Shown one piece after another: positions 8,212 to 15,655 of a DNA stretch of 64,000 nucleotides. The position numbers were made by a program, and so were the translations under genes. The DNA is from G942493215 sp942493215 (lineage in GTDB: Bacteria; Bacillota_I; Bacilli_A; RF39; UBA660), in the NCBI GenBank assembly GCA_942493215.1, contig OW818670.1, positions 186,001 through 250,000 on the forward strand, in the 5' to 3' direction. The first letter of the stretch is position 1. Every line of letters begins with the position of its first letter. Under the pieces are notes generated by a model. It did not search any database, was not told where the DNA came from, and saw only the letters and a program-made list of their open reading frames with translations.

Positions 8212-9348
8212 TTAAATATTTACTATATTATTTAGTTGCTCTACTTTATCAAGTTTCTCCCAATTAAAAATATCGCGTCCAAAATGTCCACCTACAGCTG
8301 TTTGCAAATAAACAGGTTTTGTCAAATCTAAGGTTTTAATTATCCCCCTCGGTGTCAAATCAAAATTAGTCTTTATAATCTCTAATATCTTATCTTTTGA
8401 TATCTTTTCAGTATTAAATGTTTCAATAAATATTGATAATGGCTCCACCATACCAATCCCATAACTTAATTGTAATTCACATTTATCACATAATTTAGCC
8501 GCTACAATATTTTTAGTAATATATCTAGCCATATAAGAAGCACTACGATCTACTTTGGTAGCATCTTTGCCACTAAAACACCCGCCACCAATTCGGGCCA
8601 TACCACCATATGTATCAACCACTATTTTTCTACCCGTTAATCCGGTATCACCAAGTGGTCCTCCAATAACAAATCTCCCGGTTGGATTAATATAATATTT
8701 ATAATTGGTATTCATATGATACTTCTTAACAATTTCATCCATAATATGTTCTTTAATAAAAGTCTTAAATTCTAACTCACTATAATCTTCATTATGTTGA
8801 ATCGACATTAACATATTATCAATTTTTAAATTAGTAGGATCACTATAATCAATCGTAACTTGACTTTTCATATCTGGTCTTGCATCTAAAAACGTCTTGT
8901 TTTTACGAAGGGTGGTCGCCAATAAAATAAGATCATGAGCAATCGATATAGGTAAAGGCATATAGTTACTAGTTTCATTGGTAGCATATCCAAACATTAT
9001 GCCTTGATCTCCAGCACCGCCACTATCAACACCAAGCGCAATATCACTTGATTGTTCATTAATAACTACTTTTACTTCACAAGTATTACCATCAATTCCC
9101 CATTCTTCATTTTGATAACCAACATCACATATAACCTTTCTAGCAACTTTTTCATAATCAATAGTGGTATTAACTCTAACTTCTCCCCCAATAATTAATA
9201 AGTCAGTTGTAATGTAGCACTCACACGCAACACGAGCATGTGGATCATGCTTTAGACATTCATCTAAGATAGCATCACTTATTTGATCACATAACTTATC
9301 AGGATGTCCTTCCGAAACTGATTCGGATGTAAATAATATTTTTTCCAT
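8212..9348 (-). CDS. metK: S-adenosylmethionine synthetase
   Basis: Converts methionine and ATP to S-adenosylmethionine, phosphate and pyrophosphate. The protein is 378 residues from the ATG at 9348, chosen because AGAGAGGAAAG lies just before it and MEKILFTSESVSEGHPDK is the usual N-terminus; the upstream in-frame codons fall in the riboswitch terminator. Signature motifs are SEGHPDKLCDQ, the ATP-binding GAGDQGIMFGYA near 115, and the P-loop-like GGGCFSGKDATKVDRSA near 255. Expression is controlled by the SAM-I riboswitch directly upstream, so high SAM shuts the gene off. SAM is also the methyl donor for the neighbouring ArsM. Confidence 0.97.
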   Translation of the reverse strand: MEKILFTSESVSEGHPDKLCDQISDAILDECLKHDPHARVACECYITTDLLIIGGEVRVNTTIDYEKVARKVICDVGYQNEEWGIDGNTCEVKVVINEQSSDIALGVDSGGAGDQGIMFGYATNETSNYMPLPISIAHDLILLATTLRKNKTFLDARPDMKSQVTIDYSDPTNLKIDNMLMSIQHNEDYSELEFKTFIKEHIMDEIVKKYHMNTNYKYYINPTGRFVIGGPLGDTGLTGRKIVVDTYGGMARIGGGCFSGKDATKVDRSASYMARYITKNIVAAKLCDKCELQLSYGIGMVEPLSIFIETFNTEKISKDKILEIIKTNFDLTPRGIIKTLDLTKPVYLQTAVGGHFGRDIFNWEKLDKVEQLNNIVNI

Positions 9349-9370
9349 TTTCTTTCCTCTCTCTAACAAT

Positions 9371-9515
9371 AAAAAAACTTCCCAGAGAGGAAAGTTTGCT
9401 AAAACTTTCTCTCATTGTTCATAGTTATACTATGCTAAGTAAGGCACCTTCTTTATCCAAGGGTTGCCACTGGATCAACGATCTTCATCTTCCCAGTTCT
9501 TAATAAGAGTCTTTT
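9371..9515 (-). ncRNA. SAM-I (S-box) riboswitch with intrinsic terminator
   Basis: On the minus strand the leader of metK starts with CTCTTATTAAGA, then GGGAAGATGAAGAT, then CAGTGGCAACC and AAGGTGCC. These are the helix P1/P2 and core motifs of the S-box aptamer, in order (about 9440-9515). It is followed by a strong hairpin (GAGAGAAAGTTT/AAACTTTCCTCTC, about 9384-9413) and seven Ts at 9371-9377, which form the regulatory terminator. SAM binding should favour termination and lower metK expression. It is the S-box type, not the SAM-II or SMK type. Confidence 0.92.
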
Positions 9516-9561
9516 TAATTGTAATTAGATTTTAACACTTAATAATTTTAATGTCAATAAA

Positions 9562-9589
9562 AAATAAACAAGTTAATAACCTGTTTATT
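9562..9589 (-). terminator. Terminator of the arsenic operon
   Basis: An 8-bp outer stem AATAAACA/TGTTTATT plus a 3-bp inner stem, followed on the minus strand by TTTTTTATT. It lies 60 bases after the arsM stop. Confidence 0.75.
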
Positions 9590-9598
9590 CTAAAATTA

Positions 9599-9652
9599 TT
9601 ATCTTCTTAATTTGTGAAAGAAAGGTTTAGTCTCTTCTACTTGTTGTGTCAT
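9599..9652 (-). CDS. Possible 17-residue ORF overlapping the arsM stop
   Basis: The arsM stop forms an ATGA overlap with an ATG that opens 17 codons (MTQQVEETKPFFHKLRR) ending in TAA just before the operon terminator. The overlap is the geometry of translational coupling, so it may be a coupled mini-peptide or the stub of a lost downstream ars gene. There is no independent ribosome-binding site, and nothing is recognisable in the peptide. It may also be chance. Confidence 0.3.
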   Translation of the reverse strand: MTQQVEETKPFFHKLRR

Positions 9653-10443
9653 TTTTTCTTCTTCGCTTCAATTATATATGAAGCTACATAATCTTCAATG
9701 TTACCATCTGGTACCCACGAATTTATTATCTCTCTAGTATTATCTTTTGGATATAATTTTATATCAATAAAGCCTGACTCTTTAAGCATTACTTTAATGT
9801 TTTCTACATACTCAGCTCCAGCAATACATCCAGACATCATTCTTAAATCTTGTTTAATTTTTTCTGGCAACTCAGCAGTAGCTACAACATCAGATATTGA
9901 TAATCTACCATCATTTTTTAATACTCTAAATGCTTCTTTAAATACTTTTTCTTTTTCCAAAGATAAGTTTATTACACAGTTTGATATAATTACATCTATT
10001 GATGAATCCTCTACAGGTAAATTCTCAATTTCGCCTAATCTGAATTGTACATTGTCATACTTTGACTTTATTGCATTTGCCCTTGAAAGTTTTATCATTT
10101 CAGGTGTCATATCTACTCCAATAACTAATCCTGTTGAACCTACTTTTCTTCTTGCGAGGAAACAATCAAATCCACCACCACTACCAAGGTCTAAAACTGT
10201 TTCTCCTTCTTTAAGACTTGCTATTACAATGGGATTACCACATCCTAAACCCATATTGGATTCCGTTGGGACACTTGAAATATCGTTTTCATTGTATCCA
10301 ATATTTTTAGATATTGATTCTATGTCTTGTTGTGTATCACCACAGCAACAGCCTCCACCACAACAGCCTTGAGCTTCTTTTTTTGCTATATTCGCATAAT
10401 TATTACGAATATGTTCTCTTAATTCTTCTTTACTTTCTTTCAT
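9649..10443 (-). CDS. arsM: Arsenite S-adenosylmethionine methyltransferase
   Basis: Methylates As(III) to mono-, di- and trimethylated arsenicals using SAM. The start is ATG at 10443, after AAGGAGAA; an upstream in-frame extension has no signal. The 264-residue protein has an N-terminal Cys cluster (CCGGGCCC at about 27-34), the SAM-binding loop VLDLGSGGGFD near 85, the GVDMTPEMI acidic strand, and the three arsenic-binding cysteines of ArsM in context: NMGLGCGNP, DVIISNCVINL and MMSGCIAGA. It is the last main gene of arsR-arsD-arsA-arsM. The adjacent metK makes its co-substrate. All key Cys are present, so it should be active. Confidence 0.95.
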   Translation of the reverse strand: MKESKEELREHIRNNYANIAKKEAQGCCGGGCCCGDTQQDIESISKNIGYNENDISSVPTESNMGLGCGNPIVIASLKEGETVLDLGSGGGFDCFLARRKVGSTGLVIGVDMTPEMIKLSRANAIKSKYDNVQFRLGEIENLPVEDSSIDVIISNCVINLSLEKEKVFKEAFRVLKNDGRLSISDVVATAELPEKIKQDLRMMSGCIAGAEYVENIKVMLKESGFIDIKLYPKDNTREIINSWVPDGNIEDYVASYIIEAKKKK

Positions 10444-10488
10444 AATGTTCTCCTTTTTACTTATGAACACTAACATTCATTTATTAAT

Positions 10489-12228
10489 CTACAGTTCAAT
10501 TAATTTATCTCCCTTTATTTCTTCCGGATTCCAACTAATCACTGCAAAGTTTCCTTTAGAATGGGAATTTACTTTATTTATCCATTCTATTTCATTACTT
10601 GCCTTTGCTTTTAAAATCTTATTTGTAGTGCCAGTTTTATACAATGACGAATTTATAACCCACCACTTACTTGATATTCCGGCTCTTTTTAAATCTTCTT
10701 CTAATCTCATTGCTTCAAATACAGGCGTTGTCTCAGCTAAGGTTACAATTATTACTTCTGTCTCATTTGCATTTCTTAATCGTGGAAGTAGTTTTTTTAC
10801 TGATTCTGGTATATCACCATGAGACCTCTGTATTTCTTTATGATAACTTTGAGTAGAATCTAAAAGTAATAAAGTATGTCCGGTTGGTGCTGTATCAATA
10901 ACTACAACTTCTTCATCAGCTTTCTCTACAAGTTCAGCAAACCTTCTAAATACCGCTATTTCTTGTGTGCAGGGCGACTTCAAGTCTTCTTCTACATAAG
11001 CTATATCTTCGACTGACATTGTTTCTTTTGCCTTTGATAGAACTTCTTCTTTATATTTTTGGAGTTCTTCGTGTTCATCAATATGGCTTATAGTAATTAA
11101 ACTATAATTCTTCATAAGCAAATTTAAATGATTGGCTGGGTCAGTTGTGGTGAGATGTACTTTTTGACCTTTATTAGCTAATCCTAAGGCAATGGCACAG
11201 GCTACTGTAGTTTTTCCTACTCCACCTTTGCCCATCGTAAATATAACTTTTTTATGAGAATTATATATGTCATCTATTACATCATGCAAACTAAGTATAT
11301 TTTCAGTTTGTAATGTCTCAACATTACTATCTAATATGTCATGTGTTAAAAATGCTCTCACATTATTTATTCCAGTAATATTATATGCTCTTAATGGAAC
11401 TGCATATATTTCCTTATCTTTTAATCCATTAGGCATACTGGCAAGAGCTTTTTGCTGCTTACGATATAATCCTTCTGAAATAGAATCATCAAATCCCTGT
11501 AATACCCCATTTATAATCATAATTTGATTGTTTATGCCTAAATCAGAAAGTTCCTTTGATGCTCTTTCAGCTTCAATAAGAGGTGTTGAATCAGGTTTTG
11601 AAACAATAATCAATGTTGTTTTTTCTTTATCAGCTAATGTATTTACCGCTTTTTTATATATCTCTTTTCTTTCTTCTAGCCCAGATAATTGACCAAGACA
11701 AGAAGCTCCATGAGTACTCTCACTAATAAAATTACTCCATGCTGATGGCAATTGTAACATTCTTAATGTATGTCCGGTTGGTGCTGTATCAAAAATAACA
11801 TAATCATATTCTTTTTCTATATTCTCATCTGCAATAAAATTAGAGAACTCATTGAAAGCAGCAATTTCTACTGTACATGAGCCTGATAATTGCTCTTCCA
11901 TATTTTTAATTACTACTTCAGGCAATTTGCCCCTATATGGTGCAATTACGCTTTCTCTATATTCTTCTGCTGACTTTAAGGGGTCAAGATTGATGACTGT
12001 TAAATTATGTACACCTTTTATTTGAGTTTTCTTATTGCTTAATTCCATTTCAAATACATCTTGCAAATTAGAGGCAGGGTCAGTACTTATTAGCAAAACG
12101 CTTTTACCACTATCGGCAATGCTTACAGCAGTTGCACAGGCAGTAGAAGTTTTACCAACGCCACCTTTACCAGTATAAAATAAATATTTTGTAAGCTTTA
12201 TATTGTTAGGATTAAATGATTTATTCAT
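10489..12228 (-). CDS. arsA: Arsenite-stimulated efflux ATPase ArsA
   Basis: Cytosolic ATPase that normally drives an arsenite permease. From ATG at 12228 (TAATG overlap with arsD) it is 579 residues with the two homologous halves of ArsA. The A1 P-loop GKGGVGKTS lies at about 20-28 and the A2 P-loop GKGGVGKTT near 333. DTAPTGHT signal sequences occur in both halves. The metalloid-site cysteines appear in SGSCTVEIAAF (C118), THGASCLGQL and KSPCTQEIAVF. The protein looks intact and active. No ArsB or Acr3 permease gene lies in this operon or window, so its partner is encoded elsewhere or it serves another role. Confidence 0.96.
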   Translation of the reverse strand: MNKSFNPNNIKLTKYLFYTGKGGVGKTSTACATAVSIADSGKSVLLISTDPASNLQDVFEMELSNKKTQIKGVHNLTVINLDPLKSAEEYRESVIAPYRGKLPEVVIKNMEEQLSGSCTVEIAAFNEFSNFIADENIEKEYDYVIFDTAPTGHTLRMLQLPSAWSNFISESTHGASCLGQLSGLEERKEIYKKAVNTLADKEKTTLIIVSKPDSTPLIEAERASKELSDLGINNQIMIINGVLQGFDDSISEGLYRKQQKALASMPNGLKDKEIYAVPLRAYNITGINNVRAFLTHDILDSNVETLQTENILSLHDVIDDIYNSHKKVIFTMGKGGVGKTTVACAIALGLANKGQKVHLTTTDPANHLNLLMKNYSLITISHIDEHEELQKYKEEVLSKAKETMSVEDIAYVEEDLKSPCTQEIAVFRRFAELVEKADEEVVVIDTAPTGHTLLLLDSTQSYHKEIQRSHGDIPESVKKLLPRLRNANETEVIIVTLAETTPVFEAMRLEEDLKRAGISSKWWVINSSLYKTGTTNKILKAKASNEIEWINKVNSHSKGNFAVISWNPEEIKGDKLIEL

Positions 12229-12599
12229 TAACAACAGCCTCCGCCACCACAACATCCATTATTTTTTTTAGGCAATATTGTATTAGGCATATCAATTGTT
12301 ACTCCTAATAAGTTTAACATTTCTTCATTAGTAGGATATCTTCCTTCAATAACAATCTTTTCATCAACCATAATTATTGGAAATTTGTCTACACCATTTT
12401 TGTTTATAAATTCATTTACTTCTTTATTATTAACAAAAGCTTGAGGCGAACTAGATAAATTATATCTTTCTACTATAACTCCCATTTTACTTAAGCTGTT
12501 AATCACAGCTGATATTCTTATTAATTCAGGGTCAACACCTACTCCACATAAACCAGTAGAACAGCACATAGCTGGCTCAAATATTTTCATTTTTTTCAT
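12228..12599 (-). CDS. arsD: Arsenic metallochaperone ArsD
   Basis: ArsD hands As(III) to ArsA. Starting at the ATG at 12599, after AAGGAGAGA, puts the vicinal cysteines at positions 12, 13 and 18 (AMCCSTGLCG), exactly as in classical ArsD. That decides the start over the longer in-frame option. The 123-residue protein keeps the thioredoxin-like fold and ends in a second Cys cluster, NNGCCGGGGCC. Its stop overlaps the arsA start by one base, implying coupled translation. It lies directly after arsR in the operon. Confidence 0.95.
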   Translation of the reverse strand: MKKMKIFEPAMCCSTGLCGVGVDPELIRISAVINSLSKMGVIVERYNLSSSPQAFVNNKEVNEFINKNGVDKFPIIMVDEKIVIEGRYPTNEEMLNLLGVTIDMPNTILPKKNNGCCGGGGCC

Positions 12600-12669
12600 A
12601 ACAAATCTCTCCTTTTTCATTTTTTTCATCTATATAATTAAAAGCATCAATATAATATGAGTTCATATA

Positions 12670-12972
12670 TTATTTGCAGATACAATCATCTTTTTCATTA
12701 GAAATATATTGAATGAACTTATTTAATTCATCAATGGTATATTTATTTAAACTGTAATATACCCAGTTTATTTCCTTTCTTGCTATAACTAATTTAGCAT
12801 CTATTAGAGTTTTCATATGATGTGAAAGTGTTGGTTGTGTTATATTGAGCTTCTCTAATATCCTACAAGCACACATTTCTCCACATGATAACATATCAAT
12901 TATCTGCAATCTATTATTATCTGACAGTGCCTTAAATATTAATACTTTTTTTTCATTATTCTTTTTATTCAT
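12670..12972 (-). CDS. arsR: Arsenical-resistance operon repressor ArsR
   Basis: A 100-residue winged-helix repressor released from DNA by As(III). The recognition helix is near residues 44-58 (TQPTLSHHMKTLIDAK), with the wing KEINWVYYSL. Cys30, Cys34 and Cys36 (SCGEMCACRIL) match the ELCVC-type three-coordinate arsenite site. An extra CxC (CICK) ends the protein. An AAGGAGAA ribosome-binding site precedes ATG. A consensus promoter and a palindrome lie just upstream at 13002-13048, so it should repress its own operon. It is only modestly similar to the ArsR-like gene at 3840. Confidence 0.95.
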   Translation of the reverse strand: MNKKNNEKKVLIFKALSDNNRLQIIDMLSCGEMCACRILEKLNITQPTLSHHMKTLIDAKLVIARKEINWVYYSLNKYTIDELNKFIQYISNEKDDCICK

Positions 12973-13001
12973 ACTTTATTCTCCTTCATTGATAACTATC
13001 T

Positions 13002-13048
13002 ATATAGACTTACATCTATATTATATGCAACATCTGTACAAAATGCAA
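13002..13048 (-). promoter_or_regulatory. arsR: Promoter and ArsR operator of the arsenic operon
   Basis: TTGCAT (13043-13048), a 17-bp spacer and a perfect TATAAT (13020-13025) on the minus strand. A 20-bp inverted repeat (ATATAGA, 6-bp spacer, TCTATAT; 13002-13021) touches the -10 and the expected start site, where a bound repressor would block transcription. Confidence 0.85.
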
Positions 13049-13084
13049 CACTATATCAAGAATAAGTTATAATTTAGAAAATAA

Positions 13085-13108
13085 AAAGATACGTATATAC
13101 GTATCTTT
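13085..13108 (-). terminator. Terminator of tRNA-Lys
   Basis: A 24-bp perfect palindrome (AAAGATACGTAT and its complement) followed on the minus strand by TTTTTATTTT, 13 bases after the tRNA end. Confidence 0.8.
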
Positions 13109-13120
13109 AAATTTCAAAAT

Positions 13121-13196
13121 TGGTGTCCCCTGGGAGGCTCGGACTCCCGACCCACTGATTAAGAGTCAGTTGCTCTACCAACTGAGCTAAGGAGAC
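13121..13196 (-). tRNA. tRNA-Lys (CTT)
   Basis: A 76-nt cloverleaf on the minus strand. The acceptor GTCTCCT pairs with AGGGGAC, the CCA is encoded, D-arm TAGCTCAGTTGGTAGAGCA, anticodon loop CTCTTAA with anticodon CTT, and T-arm with GTCCGAGC in place of the usual TTC loop form. Its 3' end faces the arsenic operon, a common insertion position. Confidence 0.95.
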
Positions 13197-13290
13197 ATAA
13201 ATATTTAGTACTAACTAAATAATACTTTTTTATTATATCACATTGTTACAACTTTGGAATACTAAAAATTACTTTTTTACATAAATTTAA

Positions 13291-13319
13291 TTGTATTATT
13301 GATTAATCAATTATATAAT
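13291..13319 (+). promoter_or_regulatory. Promoter with spacer palindrome for the 13339 gene
   Basis: TTGTAT (13291-13296), a 17-bp spacer and TATAAT (13314-13319). A perfect 14-bp palindrome ATTGATTAATCAAT (13298-13311) fills the spacer and could be an operator. Confidence 0.75.
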
Positions 13320-13338
13320 TAAGCTAGGAGGAATATAA

Positions 13339-14295
13339 ATGAAGCTAAAATTAACTAAAAAGCAATTAATTGTTGGTATCATTGCCTTATTCTTTCTTAT
13401 TGGTAGTACTATTACAACAACAGTAATTATTAAAAACTATAAACATAAGACTAATAATAATATTGATACTACTAATAATGATAATACTAAAGATAATACA
13501 GATGAAAATACTAATAAAGAAGATGAAAAACCTGAAGAAGATAATTTTACTATTAGTATTGATGGTAAAGAAGTATGTAGTTCAATATATGGACAATGTT
13601 TATATACACCTAGATATTATATAACCAGAGATACAACTACTGCTAATATTGTTGTTACGACTAATCTAAAAGGTTATGAGATCTATCCTACTACTAGTTA
13701 TAGTTTAAAGAGTGGTTTAAACAATATTGTTTATGGTAAAGATAGTAATAAAAAAGAGTTGTCTTTAGATCTATATTTAATTAATAATACTTTATCTGAT
13801 AATAAAATCGACATAAATGATACAGTAAACAATATTACCAGTGTGTTCATAAATTATGATTATGGTTTTAGTACTGATTTTGATAGCTATTTAATCGATA
13901 ATGTTATGATTACTAGTGATAATCATGAGAAATTTATTAAGTGCGCTAAAGATGAATGTAAAGATATGACTAGTCTTAAAAAATACTTTATGGATAAATA
14001 TTATATGAGTGAGCGATTAATTGAAGAACTTATTAATAATGCTACTAAGAATGGTTATATTAAGGTTGAAGATAATGTTATATATTTTAAAGGCTATATT
14101 ATTGGTTATGAAGATAGTTATTCATATAATTTCTATAAGACATATAAAGATAATGATAATATATATATAATAATTGATTTAAATGATAACAATGATAATA
14201 ATAAATATAATAGTAGTTATATAGTAAAGTTAATAAAAGTAGATGATAAATATAGTATCGATGATTATGATTATATTGGTACAAGAATAGAATAA
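13339..14295 (+). CDS. Membrane-anchored extracytoplasmic hypothetical protein, 318 aa
   Basis: Not recognised. Residues 10-31 form a membrane helix (LIVGIIALFFLIGSTITTTVI) after a basic N-terminus. A roughly 40-residue Asn/Asp/Thr/Glu-rich linker (about 38-75) follows, then a beta-rich domain with two nearby Cys (VCSSIYGQC near 86-94) that could form a disulfide, and a second Cys pair (KCAKDEC near 205). An AGGAGG ribosome-binding site, a consensus promoter and a terminator make it a monocistronic unit on the plus strand. It is probably a surface sensor or wall-associated protein, which is inference only. The coding is extremely AT-rich, with many AAT and GAT codons. Confidence 0.75.
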   Translation: MKLKLTKKQLIVGIIALFFLIGSTITTTVIIKNYKHKTNNNIDTTNNDNTKDNTDENTNKEDEKPEEDNFTISIDGKEVCSSIYGQCLYTPRYYITRDTTTANIVVTTNLKGYEIYPTTSYSLKSGLNNIVYGKDSNKKELSLDLYLINNTLSDNKIDINDTVNNITSVFINYDYGFSTDFDSYLIDNVMITSDNHEKFIKCAKDECKDMTSLKKYFMDKYYMSERLIEELINNATKNGYIKVEDNVIYFKGYIIGYEDSYSYNFYKTYKDNDNIYIIIDLNDNNDNNKYNSSYIVKLIKVDDKYSIDDYDYIGTRIE

Positions 14296-14317
14296 AAGGA
14301 CAATAAATTGTCCTTTT
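14294..14317 (+). terminator. Terminator of the 13339 gene
   Basis: A 10-bp stem AAAAGGACAA/TTGTCCTTTT with a 4-base loop followed by Ts, directly after the stop. Confidence 0.9.
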
Positions 14318-14327
14318 TTAATATTAA

Positions 14328-14404
14328 TGGTGAACGATGTAGGATTCGAACCTACGACCTCTACCACGTCAAGGTAGCGTTCTAACCAACTGAACTAATC
14401 GTCC
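14328..14404 (-). tRNA. tRNA-Val (GAC)
   Basis: A 77-nt cloverleaf: acceptor GGACGAT with ATCGTTC, encoded CCA, anticodon stem CTACC/GGTAG enclosing TTGACGT (anticodon GAC), and T-loop GTTCGAATC. Confidence 0.95.
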
Positions 14405-14449
14405 ATATGTATTATTTTACCTTATATGATAAATATATGCAAGAAAAAA

Positions 14450-14467
14450 GATAAGATTTTTCTTATC
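14450..14467 (-). terminator. Terminator of the paralogue cluster
   Basis: A 6-bp stem GATAAG/CTTATC followed on the minus strand by TTTTTT, overlapping the end of the 14463 gene. Confidence 0.65.
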
Positions 14468-15050
14468 CAATTATTCTTCGATACTGTCCTTCTTTTAATC
14501 TCTTAACGACCATATCCATCGCATCTACCATTGGTATACTAGGATCCTCTAAACGGGTATACACTAATTGGTTAACAAGATTAATAAATCTATCATCTAA
14601 ATCTACTAATTTACTACTTACACCACTTTTTTGATTATACATTTCATATTTGCCTAAAATCGTAAGATGAGGTATATGATATAATAAATCATATGTATCA
14701 TAAAAATCTTTTAGTTCACCATTTTCTCTAAGATATTTAATTTGATTAATAACCGTTAGAGGCGCTACTATTAATAAACCTAGATATCCCATATTAACAA
14801 ACCCATCCTCGGTATTAATTGGATAATCATAATCTAAATTAGTAATAGCATAGTCTATTTCTGAAAATACGGATTGGGCTTTAGCAATAAAGTTTCCAGC
14901 CACTTCAGGAGTTACTCTTCTAAATTGATTAAGTACTCTTCTGTGAGCTAATACTTTTTCTTGATTGGGTGTTAAAGATAATTTAAAAAGTTTAGAAGTA
15001 CATATTTGACAATAATGTAGTTCTCCCTTTATTTGTTCATTCAACTTCAT
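14463..15050 (-). CDS. Tandem paralogue family protein (unit 1), 195 aa
   Basis: Last of three neighbouring genes that share one unnamed domain. Landmarks: a basic helix followed by RVLNQFRRV near residue 38, then a GNFIAKAQSV helix near 52, a variable middle, and a C-terminal block SSKLVDLDDRFINLVNQLV with TRLEDPSIPMVDAMDMVV near 170. The same landmarks recur in the two upstream genes. A small Cys-x-x-Cys (CQIC) near residue 14 is present only here. No signal peptide or membrane helix. The start has only a weak ribosome-binding site, so translation may be coupled to the upstream gene 27 bases away. Function unknown. Confidence 0.65.
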   Translation of the reverse strand: MKLNEQIKGELHYCQICTSKLFKLSLTPNQEKVLAHRRVLNQFRRVTPEVAGNFIAKAQSVFSEIDYAITNLDYDYPINTEDGFVNMGYLGLLIVAPLTVINQIKYLRENGELKDFYDTYDLLYHIPHLTILGKYEMYNQKSGVSSKLVDLDDRFINLVNQLVYTRLEDPSIPMVDAMDMVVKRLKEGQYRRIIG

Positions 15051-15077
15051 AACAACGCTGCTTTCTATTTTTATATA

Positions 15078-15647
15078 TTAATTTAATGTTGTAGGCTTTT
15101 TTTCTTTACAAAATTTCTTGGGTATATTATTAATTATTCTAAACATTGCCTCTTCCATAGGCATATCAGGACTATCTAGACGTAATTGTACTAGTTCATT
15201 AACAATATCATTGAACATAGGATTAAATGCTCTTAAATCAGAACTAATACCATCTGTACGCTCATTTGATAAATTATATTCATTAGTATCACAAGGAAAA
15301 TATACATATTTAGTGCCACAAAGACTCTTAAAGATATCTGCCAAAACGTCTTTATCGCCTCTTTTACACCTACTAATACCTTTACTTACTATTCCACCAA
15401 GTTCCGTAAGATATATTAATCCATGGGCTGTATCACAGCCATAATCATCTGGACAATGAAAACTAACATAAGAATATTTTGCATCAGCATTCACATCATC
15501 CAATGCTCTTTGAACTTCTATTATAAAATCGGCAGCTAAACCAGCATTAACATGTCTAAACTCTCTTAATATCTTTTTTTCTTTTAAATTTTTATGTCTA
15601 CTTAATAATTTAGCTTTTGATTCCTGATAATAATGCATTAAACCCAT
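15078..15647 (-). CDS. Tandem paralogue family protein (unit 2), 189 aa
   Basis: Shares the N-terminal landmark KKILREFRHVNAGLAADFII (about 23-42) and the C-terminal landmark SSDLRAFNPMFNDIVNELV with LRLDSPDMPMEEAMFRII (about 140-178) with its two neighbours. The middle is unique and carries several Cys and Tyr residues. It lies 8 bases after the stop of the double-unit gene and upstream of unit 1, so the three genes look like one operon. Soluble by sequence. Function unknown; probably arose by local duplication. Confidence 0.65.
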   Translation of the reverse strand: MGLMHYYQESKAKLLSRHKNLKEKKILREFRHVNAGLAADFIIEVQRALDDVNADAKYSYVSFHCPDDYGCDTAHGLIYLTELGGIVSKGISRCKRGDKDVLADIFKSLCGTKYVYFPCDTNEYNLSNERTDGISSDLRAFNPMFNDIVNELVQLRLDSPDMPMEEAMFRIINNIPKKFCKEKKPTTLN

Positions 15648-15655
15648 ATTATCAT

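Noticed and set aside
9698..10372. Long open frame on the plus strand opposite arsM
   Set aside because: Composition and lack of a start signal mark it as the antisense shadow of arsM. The minus strand has the catalytic motifs.
9599..13196. Attachment site at tRNA-Lys
   Set aside because: No second copy of the tRNA 3' end is visible on the far side of the arsenic operon, and there is no integrase or transposase. Not called as a mobile element.
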